Shown here: in pieces, positions 1 through 10,500 of the stretch
Position numbering within the stretch: position 1 is the stretch's first letter
How the letters are laid out: every line of letters begins with the position of its first letter
Origin: Yponomeuta sedellus
Lineage: Eukaryota > Arthropoda > Insecta > Lepidoptera > Yponomeutidae
Direction: 5' to 3'
Assembly (NCBI GenBank): GCA_934045075.1
Contig: OW203723.1
Coordinates: forward strand, 3,240,577-3,304,576
Length of the DNA stretch: 64,000 nucleotides
Program-made: the position numbers and the translations under genes
The notes under the pieces: model-generated
What the model was told of the DNA's origin: nothing
Seen by the model: the letters and a program-made list of their open reading frames with translations, nothing else
The model's database searches: none

Positions 1-119
1 AAATTTTTTTGTTGTTACGGGCCTACAAGACGACAAAAACAAACAGAATCTATGCAAAATTGCACATTTTGCTCTTACGAATCTTACAATAAGGTCTAAT
101 ACCTATTTACCCTCTCCAG

Positions 120-261
120 GCTTATGGCAACACTGGTCAACATGTTCGTGGACGAGATCATACACCGTGTGTGCACGGTCGAAGATATTTCGGCCGAAAT
201 GGCCACCCAGCTCACAGAGATCTATACCATTGTCGTCAAGAAAGCACCTAACGTGTTTCAG
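120..261 (+). CDS. Zw10: ZW10, penultimate coding exon (partial gene)
   Basis: This exon encodes about 47 residues near the C-terminus of ZW10, the kinetochore protein of the RZZ (Rod-Zw10-Zwilch) complex, which also works in the NRZ tether for Golgi-to-ER vesicles. It is bounded by a CTCTCCAG acceptor ending at 119 and a GTATGA donor at 262. The reading frame gives MATLVNMFVDEIIHRV and then VEDISAEMATQL, which resembles the ZW10 C-terminal helical region, where a similar EDIS motif occurs. The exon ends in phase 0 after a CAG codon, and the next exon at 1891 starts in phase 0. Upstream exons lie left of the window. The ORF at 167-451 is a shadow in another frame. Family assignment rests mainly on the last exon; the two join cleanly. 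Confidence 0.88.
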
Positions 262-311
262 GTATGAGCTTTATCTCTACGGACATAAGCGGCCTGTGGG
301 TACTGTTCTAT

Positions 312-668
312 ATAAACCCTTATATGTCCCCACTGGCACGGGTCTCTTCCTGCACCTCAGGAAGGTTAGGCCATACTCTACCACGGGGGCCAAGTCTGAG
401 TTGGTGGAGGATTGCAAGACAGTGGCAGGCTTTACTGTCCGAAGTTATTAAGCCGCCCATAAGGCCTCCGACATGGCTTAGCGACTGCCATTACATGAGA
501 GCCGGCGCCAACGGCTTAACGTGTCTTGCGAAGCACGGAAGCGTTCGGAAAAATGCCACTAGCGGTAGTCACGGGTCGGTCACCCATCCTGTACCTGACC
601 GCGCCTATTGTTGTTTAACTCAAGTGATTGATTCCAATCACTCCATTCGACCAATCCTCGAGCGCTTC
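312..668 (-). repeat. 5S-rRNA-derived SINE, near full length, in the last ZW10 intron
   Basis: Read on -, it starts near 668 with a 5S-like block (GTCAGGTACAGGATGGGTGACC), followed by a family-specific body and a tail with the CCCAC..GTGGGGACATA motif. The same element recurs in both orientations throughout the window (for example 20131, 25632, 30949, 31486, 49231). It lies inside the intron at 262-1890 and is not coding; ORFs called here are shadows. Confidence 0.8.
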
Positions 669-1470
669 GTGTGTAGGTACTGTTTCTGAACGCAAAACTA
701 GAAAACCATTTCTTCGGTATTCTTCTTCTTATCATGTCATTGATAAAACCAATTACATTATTTTATGTAGCCTGTAAACGGCCTACTGCAGGGCACAGGT
801 CTTCTCTCAGAGAGAGAGTATGGGCTTAGTTACCTCGCGTGACCATCGCGGATTTGCAATTTCAAGCGCGCTCATGTATTTGAAGTCCTCGGATACTCAG
901 GTTTTTTTTTCTGCCACCGTTAATTGCGTTTCAACCTTTAAGTCAAAATAATGTAAAAGAAAATTTTATTTAAGTTAAAAATTGATGTGTCATGCATGAA
1001 TATACAGTCTATTGTTGTACCCACTGGGCTACCGCCGCTCTAAGATTTTATTAGCCCATAACTCGGCCACGCGCACTCCAGAGTCTTTTTATTAGGGAAA
1101 AGATTTTGATGACTGCTCCTTGCTAAAAGGTTGATTGTAGAAATGTGCTAAAATTGGCATAAACTTAAGGGTAAAACTATCACGGCTAAGTAAGGTTTAA
1201 AATTTTACGAGTAATAGGCGACCAGATTCTAAAAAAGAAAACTTCGTAAAATTTCCGTTGAAAATTACTTTCTTGAAGTGGTTAGTTAAAGAGCAGATAA
1301 GAAAACCTCTCCTTCTACAGAGCCTCATACTGCGCGTGTCCTGACACGCTCTTGGCCTATTTTATTTAATGTAATTGGTTTTTCCCTAGGTTTGGTTTAG
1401 CCGTTTCTAAAATCATCAGCCGAGGTGTTAATTTTAATGCACTTCTTTTAATGGGTGCTATTTTAGCTAT
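669..1470. other. ZW10 intron sequence, no recognised feature
   Basis: AT-rich intronic sequence without a convincing ORF. I see no recognisable element other than scattered short repeat scraps. Confidence 0.5.
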
Positions 1471-1652
1471 TCTATCTTCTATAATATAAAAATGAATCGC
1501 TGAATGTGTTGGTAAGCGCAAATCTCGAGATCAGCTGAACCGATTTCGCCAATTCTTTCTTACAATATTCCTTGACGTACGAGGATGGTTCTTACGGAGA
1601 CTAAAATGAAATAAAAAAAATGTCTGTTAGGCGGTACGTAGTTGCTGGGTCT
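1471..1652 (+). repeat. Interspersed repeat F4, copy 1
   Basis: A block of about 180 bp running from TCTATAATATAAAAATGAATC through GGTAAGCGCAAATCTCGAGA to CTGTTAGGCGGTACG and GCTGGGTC. Highly similar blocks occur at 39751-39938 and 41085-41272 on +, and at 52524-52712 on -. No ORF is present. The class is not established; the conserved ends suggest a short non-autonomous element. Confidence 0.75.
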
Positions 1653-1732
1653 TAAATGCTAGTCTTAAATGAAAAGGATCACTTGGTAACCATCAGAAGA
1701 GAATGACAGCATTTATTTCATCATCAACACAT

Positions 1733-1830
1733 TATGTCCCCACCGAGGGGCACAGGTCTCTTCCTTGAGGAAGGTACTCACTCACGCCATACTCTACCAA
1801 GGGGGCCAAGTCCGGATTGGTGGAGCATTT
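1733..1830 (-). repeat. 5S-derived SINE, tail fragment
   Basis: Matches the tail half of the 5S-derived SINE (TATGTCCCCAC, CACAGGTCTCTTCCT, GGGGGCCAAGTCCGG) with a short internal insertion. It ends about 60 bp upstream of the last ZW10 exon. Confidence 0.7.
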
Positions 1831-1890
1831 ATTTTGACAGCATTTATTTGTCGTGATGTTAATATTCTAAAGTTGTATTTTTACTTACAG

Positions 1891-2106
1891 AAGCCGTCTG
1901 ACATCGAAGAGTATGTGAAGTGTTGGGTGAAGTTGCAGGAACTAATCTTGGTCCTTAGTGGTTCCCTTAAGGACATTGAGAAACGCTGGAACGACGGCAC
2001 CGGACCTTTGGCCGTGCACTTCAGGACTGAAGAGCTGAGGAGCTTGATCAAGGCACTGTTCCAGAATACTCAGTTTCGCGCGAATTTACTATCCAAGATA
2101 AAATAA
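1891..2106 (+). CDS. Zw10: ZW10, last coding exon with stop
   Basis: This last ZW10 exon has 71 codons plus TAA, after a TTACTTACAG acceptor ending at 1890. The start (KPSDIEEYVKCW) and the end (LIKALFQNTQFRANLLSKIK) match the C-terminus of metazoan ZW10, where the ALFQNT..R...L.KIK ending is a strong family signature. Family knowledge places this as the helical C-terminal domain used for NAG/RINT1 and SNARE contacts. A canonical AATAAA lies at 2161-2166, 55 bases after the stop. The sequence downstream is then repeated several times (see 2107-3830). The sequence gives no hint of truncation, so the gene is probably functional, but only its end is in the window. Confidence 0.95.
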   Translation, partial: KPSDIEEYVKCWVKLQELILVLSGSLKDIEKRWNDGTGPLAVHFRTEELRSLIKALFQNTQFRANLLSKIK

Positions 2107-2160
2107 TTTGTTGTAGTCAAATGGTCGATGTCTATTTTACTTATGGTAATTAAATTATTA

Positions 2161-2166
2161 AATAAA
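2161..2166 (+). promoter_or_regulatory. ZW10 polyadenylation signal
   Basis: Canonical AATAAA, 55 bases after the stop codon. A second AATAAAG-type signal lies near 2206. Diverged equivalents occur in the downstream units, so alternative 3' ends are possible. Confidence 0.65.
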
Positions 2167-2462
2167 TGTGTAGAACACGTATATTTTCAGTATAATTCCA
2201 ACAGAATAATAAAGAAAGAGCGATCTTTCGCCATTAAAAGTAATAGTTTCGTATTTTTTTAAGTCGGTGTATGTAATTTACAATCCTACATAAAACTTTT
2301 TTTTTTTGGAGTAAAAAGTTGATGTCTATTATATTATTATACATATGGTAAATAAGTTATTAAATGTGTAAAACACAAATATTTTCAGGATAATTTCAGA
2401 ATAATAAAAACGTGTAGAGCTTGCCAAATTAAAGTACCTACAACTTCACTTTAGTTATATTC

Positions 2463-2566
2463 ATTTTAATGCACTAACCCATGCTAAGGACAATTTTAAA
2501 AACCTATTCATAGGCAAAATCCACCCATGCCGGGACTCGTACCCGCGACCTCTAGCTAACCGTGTC
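2463..2566 (-). repeat. tRNA-derived SINE S1, tail-side fragment
   Basis: Contains the S1 tail (TTTAATGCACTAACCCATGC, then TAAAAACCTATT) and half of the tRNA-like region in reverse (CCCATGCCGGGACTCGTACC, a degraded B box). Inserted in the ZW10 downstream array. Confidence 0.7.
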
Positions 2567-2715
2567 ACTTTAGTTTTAAATTTATAATTAACAGGTAGAT
2601 ACGAATGTAACAATGATCAATCTCTCGCAATCTAACGAAACAGTTGGGTGAGTTTTAATATCTGTGTATGTAATTTAAAGATAAAATTTGTTTGGTATGT
2701 AATTACAACCTTACA

Positions 2716-2819
2716 ACCTTTCTGCCGGACTGGCAGGAAGTGGCCATGAACAGGGAGGAATGGAAGACAAAAGGGGAGGTCTTTGCCCAGCAGTGGGACA
2801 CAATCGAGGCTACATAAAA
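2716..2819 (+). pseudogene. 3' end of an RTE-like LINE ORF (5'-truncated)
   Basis: The open frame 2722-2817 reads LPDWQEVAMNREEWK and then AQQWDTIEAT before a stop. This resembles the C-terminal end of RTE-clade LINE proteins, where a (D/E)RW.....EA..QQW ending is common; compare the ends of the two intact RTE ORFs in this window. Only the last 32 codons survive, followed by an A-rich tail. It is a dead fragment typical of 5'-truncated retrotransposition. Confidence 0.65.
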
Positions 2820-2986
2820 AAAAGTAATTTAATAAATAGATGTATATTTTACCAATGGTACATAGATTATTAAATAAATATGTAAAACATAAATATTTTC
2901 AGTATAATTGCGACAGAATAGTTAAATATGCATAAATAAAGTCCAACTTCACTTTGACTATACCATTGAATTTAAGACTATAATTA

Positions 2987-3229
2987 TAGTCCATTTATTC
3001 TTACTTGTCCAATTTAGTAAACAAGATTCTAACCTTAGAAATAGAGATTAGATGCCTAAACTAGACATTTTCTCGCAAATTCATGAACTATCATGAACTA
3101 TGTTTATAAAATTGGCAGCGTGTTATCTAAAAGAGTGTTCCAGGTACTTCATATATGGAAATATGGCAGTTTTGGACTAATAAGTCATAGTTTAAGGGTA
3201 GAATCTTGTTTACTAAATTGGACAAGTAC
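2987..3229 (+). mobile_element. MITE A, copy 1 (Tc1/mariner-like)
   Basis: Flanked on the left by TA at 2985-2986. The left end reads TAGTCCATTTATTCTTACTT then GTCCAATTTAGTAAACAAGA; the right end carries the inverted form (TCTTGTTTACTAAATTGGAC). The interior includes ATTGGCAGCGTGTTATCTAA. Other copies: 30235-30487 (complete, TA flanks), 5450-9433 (interrupted) and a terminal piece at 54888-54918. The right tip of this copy is degraded. There is no ORF. Confidence 0.85.
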
Positions 3230-3830
3230 ATTTATAATAGGTAGGTAGATGCGAAATGTGGCATTTGAACGTCGGTGTGTGTAGTTTACTGTCCAAGATA
3301 ACATATATTTGATAATTACTGATAATTATCTATTTCTCCTATGGTAATAATTTATTAAATGTGTAAAACACAAATATTTTCAGTATAATTCCAACAGAAT
3401 AATAAAACGTGTAAGTACCTACACTTTGAAAAAAAAGTAACTTTACTATAACTTTACATTTGTAATTATAGGTGGGTAGATGTACGAATGTAACAAACGA
3501 GTTGTCTCAGGTCATCTAGCATGCCAGTTTGGCTTGAGGTTAGTGACGTGTTAATGACAGTGTATGTAATTTACAAACCAATATAAAAAATTGTTTTTGT
3601 TAAATAGTTCATGTCTATTTCACTTATGAATGATTAAATAAATGTGTAGAACACAAATATTTTCAGTATAATTCCAACGGAATAATAAAAACCAGACCTT
3701 AACTTTGACTTTAAGACCTTGAAAAAAAAAAGTAGGTACAAATCTTAACTTGTATAATAGGTACATGGTACTACCTAGGTAGGTAGGCGGTAGATACGAA
3801 TGTAACAAAGTAGTGGCCGTCCTAGAATTA

Positions 3831-4443
3831 TTTAATGCCAGTGAATGGTACTAAATTCGTAGTTTTGGGCCAGTCTTAGGATGTTGGATGTGAAAATAAC
3901 CCTAGGTTCCGTGATAGAGTCGCCTATTGATTGTTCTAAGGCCGCCTGTATCCGCTAGAATCGGATGTAGACAGTAGTAAGGCTCAGATCTATATCAGTT
4001 GCTCAATCTCTTCGTAAGGCACAAAACATTATAATTTTAAGGCAATTTTAGTGTTTTGTACATCTGTGTTTGTGGCAAAACGTAGTGATTATATACTCTT
4101 TGTTTGTGTCTCCGAACAGAACAATAAGTAGGTCGTAGATAGAGTAGACTCCCTCTACGAAGTAGGTAATTGTTCTAAGGTTTGTGGTTTGTACGCACAG
4201 GAACGCTCACTTCAACGCTGTCGACATTTCGAAGCTCGAACATATGTATATTTCAGGATAAAGGAACGATCCAACTTTTGCGTGAAATGAAACGTCATAG
4301 ACAAGACAAACGTCAGTTGTTCGCGCAAGGTGCTCTGAAAAAGATAAACATAAAAACATAACCTGAAAGAGGCGATCGATTATCTAAAAATGCCAAAAAA
4401 GTGATATAAATAAATTTTAGTTTACTCCACATAACATACTAAA
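3831..4443. other. RCC1L upstream region
   Basis: AT-rich intergenic sequence between the ZW10 tandem array and the RCC1L start codon. It should contain the RCC1L promoter and 5' UTR, but I see no clear core promoter motif and no coding signal. Confidence 0.4.
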
Positions 4444-4558
4444 ATGCATTCTATGAAACATTGGCGTGACAAAAGAATCCCAATTTTAGATCTAAGCCGA
4501 CTCTATGCTACCACGAAGAAAAAAATACCAGACCCTCAGGAAGAGGAAAATTTACCGA
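4444..4558 (+). CDS. Rcc1l: RCC1L exon 1 (start and presequence)
   Basis: The ATG at 4444 opens MHSMKHWRDKRIPILDLSRL, followed by YATTKKK. It is Arg/Lys-rich with few acidic residues at first, as expected of a mitochondrial targeting peptide. The donor is GTTAGT at 4559, a weaker variant. The exon ends in phase 1 and joins the exon starting at 5261 to give an Ile codon and then FQYP. The in-frame TAG just after the exon shows the splice is required. Confidence 0.8.
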
Positions 4559-7500
4559 GTTAGTAAACAAACTTTTATTCTGTAATTAGTTACTACTAAT
4601 AGGTATAAAATATAAATTTCTTTAATTGCAACCACTTAACTGTTAGATACCTCCCACTGGGCCAAGAGCCGAAAAACCTTAATATGTATGAATTGTATCA
4701 CAACACATTTGTGGGCACTCATATGTGATCGAGCATTGTTTTATCTAAAGTTATGGTATGCTAGTATGTATGGCCTAACCTCCCTGCGATGCAGGAAGAC
4801 ACCCGTGCCCCAGCAGTGGGGATATACAAGGGTTGATAACGATATGGTATGCTAAAGTATTCTCTATCTGGGAACATGTTAAAATTGAGACTATAGATGA
4901 TCAAATAATTTAAGATATCAACTTTCATATTTAATAGGAAACTTCTTTAGAAGAGTGATTGATGCTAGGAAAGTGAATCTGATCCCAAAAACATTCTAAA
5001 GTTACAAGCAAGTAATAAAAAGTAGTCTTCAGGTGAACTAGTAATTTGATATTTATTTACATACTTAACCTCACGCCTGTATCCCAGCGGGGTAGGCAGA
5101 GACCCAGGGACTGCCACTTATCACGATCATGACAGATCACCTTTGCTTCATCAACATTCATAAGTCTTTACATGCATGCACGCCGCTTCCGGGTACCTTT
5201 TATCTTCCCTTTTGCTAATACATCCCCAATTTGGTCGATATAATATTTTTTTATCTTTAGTATTTCAGTACCCAGTCAGCAAAAACTCAGATAGGCGTGT
5301 TTATGTATGGGGTCTGGCCGAGACGGGAGCCCTTGGCGTTCATCTACCACGTAGTAGCAAGAAGAGGGCCAAAAGTAACTTCTCCTATGCTTGGCACCCA
5401 ATGAGATCTACTTTCGCTGAGAGGTTTGATGTGAGTATGATAACAATTACAGTCTATTTATCCTTACTTGGCCAATTTAGTAAACAACATTCTGACCTCA
5501 AAATTGATATTTGATGCCAAAACGACATATTTTGTCGCAACTTAATGTACTTTGTTTATTTTGTCAATTTTTGACAGCGTGTTTTCTAAAATAATCTCCA
5601 CGATTACGTCAGTTACAGGAATATGGCGCTTTGCGACTAAGGGTGATATTACACTTATCAAATACCTATCTTTGTCCAATTTTGCTGTCAAATATTTTAT
5701 AAAATTTCTTTGAGGTAAGCCCATTCCACTTGTCCAATAACTATGTCCAATATTTTTTGCATAGTCTTAAGAAAATGGAAGAATGTGGAGCGTCTTCATG
5801 TGTTGCTATTGCGTCTTTAAGTGGTGCTATTATTATCTTTATGTTAGTAATGAAAACCCAAAAGTCAAAACAAAAAAAAGGATTTATTAAAAAAATTGTC
5901 ATTGGAATCGTCCAAGATATCTTGTTTGCAGCCATTTTGATTTAAGTGTCATTAATATTTGATCCCTTTTTTATATTTGATTTGATTAATATTTGATCCC
6001 TTTGAAAAAGGGAAACTTCAGATTCCCCTAAGTCATTCACACAGAAGAAAAAAAACAACAACCAAATATTGATCACTCCCTCGCAACCGTTGTCCAAAAC
6101 CAACAAGAAAGAGATCATCAGACCCAACCTACTGGACAATGTCAACCGAGCAAGTTCTGACCCACAACTGAATGCTGCTTCAAAAAACTAATAAATGCCT
6201 CGGAATACCGGAAACAAACATTAACAATATCAACAAGAAATAACAACCAAAACCAAATAATAAAAAATCTCCCACCACGGCTGGTCCCCGCGGGAGCTAG
6301 TGACCACCACCCTCCAACACCAAAAAGAAACAAAATACTTAACGTGGCAACCTTAAACACGAGAACTCTTAGAACTGAAGAAAGCTTACAGGAACTAGAA
6401 AAAGCCCTTGAAGACATAAAATGGGATATTATAGGAATTAGTGAGCTGCGAAGACTGGGAGAAAAGATTGAGGAACGCACGGGCTACTTACTTTACCATA
6501 AAGGCGAAACAGCTGGCCAAAAAGGAGTAGGATTTATAATCAAACAGTCATTGAAACAACGTATACATGAGCTAGTTGGAATCTCTGAGCGAATGGCTAT
6601 ACTTAACATCAACATACCAGGTTATAAAAAAATATGGTCAATTATACAAGTATACGCGCCAACCGAACAAGCCGATCTGGCAGCACTAGAGGCTTTCTAC
6701 GAAGAAATGTCACGAGCGATTAGGGACAATACGGACAAACACATCATTCTTATGGGCGACTTCAATGCGCAAATTGGCGCTAGACAAAATAACGATGAAT
6801 ATGTGCTTGGTAAGTTCGGACACGGGAAAAGAAGTCGCAACGGACAAAAACTAGTGGAATTTCTCATGGAACACAATCTCACAGTGCTTAACTCAACTTT
6901 CAAGAAGAACAGACAAAATAAGTGGACCTGGATCTCTCCAGATGGCTCGTTTAAAAATGAAATCGACTACGTGATAAGCAACTACCCCAAAGCATTCACC
7001 AATGCAACAGTCATAAGCAAGTTGAATTTTAACACGAACCACAGAATGGTGCGCTGCTCACTTAGGAAGCATAAAACCAAAACCCCAAGAAATCATATAA
7101 AGAATTACAACAACAAACATGAAACGTCACCCACCTTATTAAACTCCATCCACTTCAAGAAAACAAAAAAACAAATCTTAAGTGATGCACCAGACCCAAC
7201 ACAAAAATACGAATTACTAGAAAAAGTTCTTAAAACGAATACCAGCAGAAACAAACAAAACCACAAATATCAGCTAAGCGACTACACCCTGCAACTATTA
7301 CAAGACCGAAAAGATCTAATAGCGAGTAAACCACGAAAGGAGAACATCAAAATGATTACAGAACTAAGTAAAAAAATCAAAGAAAATATACGAAAGGACA
7401 GAAAAAGGAAAAGGCTGACAACTCTAGAACACCTTATATCAAGGACTGGAGGAGTGAAAAAGGCGCTGAATGAATTGAAAGAATCTGGGAAGGAATGGAT

Positions 7501-10500
7501 TCCAAGGCTGAAATTGAATGAAACTACTAACTCGAAAAGAAAGAGCATTAACGATCTAGCCACACTCTTTTACAGCCAGCTTTATGCCAGCCAAACTACC
7601 AATGCAGTAAGCAGACGAAGAGGCACCCTTTCAGATATTACGTGGCTAATCACTGAAGACCCTATACCAAAAATATTGCAAAGTGAGGTTGAGAAATCAA
7701 TAAACAGCCAAAAATCAGAGAAATCCCCAGGACCGGATAAAATAGCTAACACACTGCTGAAAGGTTGCATGGAGGAACTGGCTCCTATGCTTACTAAAAT
7801 ATTCAACGAAATCCTAGTAAAATGTGTAATTCCGGAACAATGGACTAAATCCCATATCATTTTACTGCATAAAAAAGGCAACAAAGACGATATTGAAAAC
7901 TATAGGCCAATCAGTTTGATGTCGAATGTATATAAGGTTTTTGCGAAGATAATACTCGATAGAATCACCACTACATTGGATGAACAACAGCCAGTCGAAC
8001 AAGCAGGTTTCAGAAAAGGATTTTCTACAATTGACCATATCCACACTGTCAAACAAATACTTGAAAAATACACGGAGTACAACAAAAAAATCTACATTGC
8101 TTTTATCGACTATGCCAAAGCATTCGACAGTATAAGCCACGATTACCTTTTAGATAGTTTGAAACAACAAGGCGTACCCGCAGCATATATTGACATCATA
8201 AAAATGATCTATCACAACAGCAAAGCCAGAATCCAATTAGAAAGTCTGGGGAATGAATTCAGCATAAAAAGAGGTGTACGACAAGGGGACCCATTATCCC
8301 CCAAACTGTTTACGGCCGTACTTGAGGGTATATTCCGCAACCTGGATTGGGAAGGCTTCGGTATCAGGGTCAATGGCAAAAATCTCAATCACCTAAGATT
8401 CGCCGACGACCTGGTGCTTTTCGAGGAAGATCCATCCAAACTCGCTTACATGGTTTCGAACCTAAACGAAGAAAGTAGAAAAACCGGACTCAAAATGAAC
8501 ACCAAGAAAACGAAACTAATGACAAATGGCACCGAGACCAGCATCGGCATCGGTGGCGACCCACTGGAGTACGTGCAGGAGTATGTGTACCTTGGACAAG
8601 TTGTCTCCTTTAGAGACCAAATGACAAAAGAAATCAACACGAGAATTGCAAATGGTTGGAAAAGGTATTGGTCCCTGAAGGAAATAATGAAATCAGAAGA
8701 ATTGGGCATGGCAATAAAGAGGAAAACCTTTAACACATGCATCTTGCCGTGCCTGACGTACGGCTGTGAAACATGGGCACTCACTGTGACCCATAGAGAT
8801 AAACTCGCCAGATGCCAAAGAGCTATGGAGAGAAGCATGACAGGCCATAAAAGACAGGACAGGGTGAGAAACACCGACCTACGAACCAAAACGGGAGTCA
8901 CCGATGTCCTTACACGTGTTGACCAACAAAAGTGGCGATGGACAGGCCACTTGCTAAGGGACACAAAGGGGAAGTGGAGCACCGAGGTGACATATTGGTA
9001 CCCACGAGATGGCAGGAGAAACCGAGGCAGGCAACATCATAGATGGGAAGACGACATAAAGATCACAGCTGTACCTAACTGGAGAAGGGTTGCAAAGGAA
9101 AGAGACCAGTGGAAATCGTTGGAGGAGGCCTATGCCGAGAGGCACACTGTGTTAAGAGACATTCTCTGAACTAATAGACTCATGTTAATCTAATCTAAGG
9201 AACTTCATCTCTCTAATACAGAATAAAAGGGCTTATTATTATTATTATTATTATATTTGATCAAATATCGGTGTTTCCAAGACATTTGATAAAGTCGTCC
9301 AATTTCTTCCAATTTCTTTGATCAAATCTTACATTGGACAAAGATATTTGATAAGTGTAATACCACCCTTAAATCCATACTTTACGGGTTGAATCTTGTT
9401 TACTAAATTGGCCAAGTAAGGATAAATAGACTATAGTAATGAACGTTAATTAATATTTTATCTCTTTGATTTGATTAATGTATGGAATAGGGCTATTCCA
9501 TAATCATATTTCAAATACTTAATAACAATTTGGTGTGAAGCAAAAACCCATTAAAATTGATTACACCCCAAAAATTGTCACTAAACTATGAAATACTGAA
9601 CAGATGTTGACGAAGTTTGGCAGCAAATAAACAATGTTCTAGATTAATTTATAGAATCCATTCCGCTTTAACAAACTTTCAAACTGTCTGTGCAGCCAGT
9701 AAATTTTTTTGTGTAAAATACATCTTGTGGGATTATTTAGTAACCTGTATAACTGTAATTTTGACCACAATGGTGACCTGCATAAAATCTTGATTATTTC
9801 ATTTAAATCTTATGTGCTTATTTGGAATTAGCCAATCTCTAACATTAAATGCCGAAAAGGGCTAAACATTATTAAATTTTTGCCCTTTGCAGCATTTTGA
9901 CATATCGACAGGAACTTATTTTTCTCTACCATCTGTTTCTACAAAATTCCTACTCATGTTTGTACAAAAAAAGTGAATGGATACATCCATTCACTTTTTT
10001 TGACTCTATTAGATCTATTGAACTATATCCAGCTTTTCTTTAAGTTGTTATTCCATAAGCATGCCAAGTTACACACCTTTCCAGGTGACAGAAATTGCCA
10101 CTGGCTATGGCTTCACAGTAGCGGCCATAAAGACTAGTGAACAATACAAGGTATTTGGGACTGGTATCAACACGGACTCACAGATTGGATACCATGCCCC
10201 GCGGATGGGACACCCACTAGAGCTGCTCCTGAGTCCGGCGCCCATCCACATACCATACAAAAGCTTGGATACTAAGGTTTGTTAGCTGCTAACTCTCAAA
10301 TGATAGTGACCTTGGTCTAAAATTTGACCTTGAACTTAAATTCAATATTAGTATTTTTTTATGACTTGTGGTGCTCGTAGTTCTATATTAAACGAAATTT
10401 AGAGAATTAAGGTGATATGTTTGTGGATATGTTTTACCTAATAAAAAATAGCGATTAGATTAGATCAAATTAAATGCTTGTGGCATCTGTCTTCTCCTTA

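Larger units (their letters stand above)
2107..3830 (+). repeat. Tandem array of the ZW10 3'-end sequence (about five diverged units)
   Basis: The block just after the ZW10 stop contains GTCTATTTTACTTATGG, TTATTAAATAAATGTGTA, AACAC.TATATTTTCAG and CAACAGAATAATAAA in that order. The same ordered set recurs with core starts near 2130, 2334, 2842, 3328 and 3613. Units also share a later block, GTGTATGTAATTTAC, and several share GGTAGAT.CGAATGTAACAA. Units are roughly 200-290 bp once inserted elements (2463-2566, 2716-2819, 2987-3229) are set aside. Each unit keeps an AATAAA- or ATTAAA-type signal. The first unit is the ZW10 3' UTR itself. Confidence 0.8.
5641..9368 (+). mobile_element. PIF/Harbinger-like element B, split by an RTE LINE
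   Basis: Terminal inverted repeats start GGGTGATATTACACTTATCA on the left and end TGATAAGTGTAATACCACCC on the right. Flanks are TAA (5638-5640) and TTA (9369-9371), fitting the TWA target of PIF/Harbinger elements. More inverted matches lie inside (TTTGTCCAAT). Without the RTE the element is about 460 bp, so it is a deletion derivative. Confidence 0.75.
5450..9433 (+). mobile_element. MITE A, copy 2, split by a nested insertion (RCC1L intron 2)
   Basis: Left end CAGTCTATTTATCCTTACTT at 5450, preceded by TA. The right end reads AAGTAAGGATAAATAGACT up to 9433 and is followed by TA. The left internal part aligns with copy 1 up to GACTAA at 5640, and the right part resumes at 9371, so the element was interrupted by element B. 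The MITE itself has no ORF. Confidence 0.85.
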
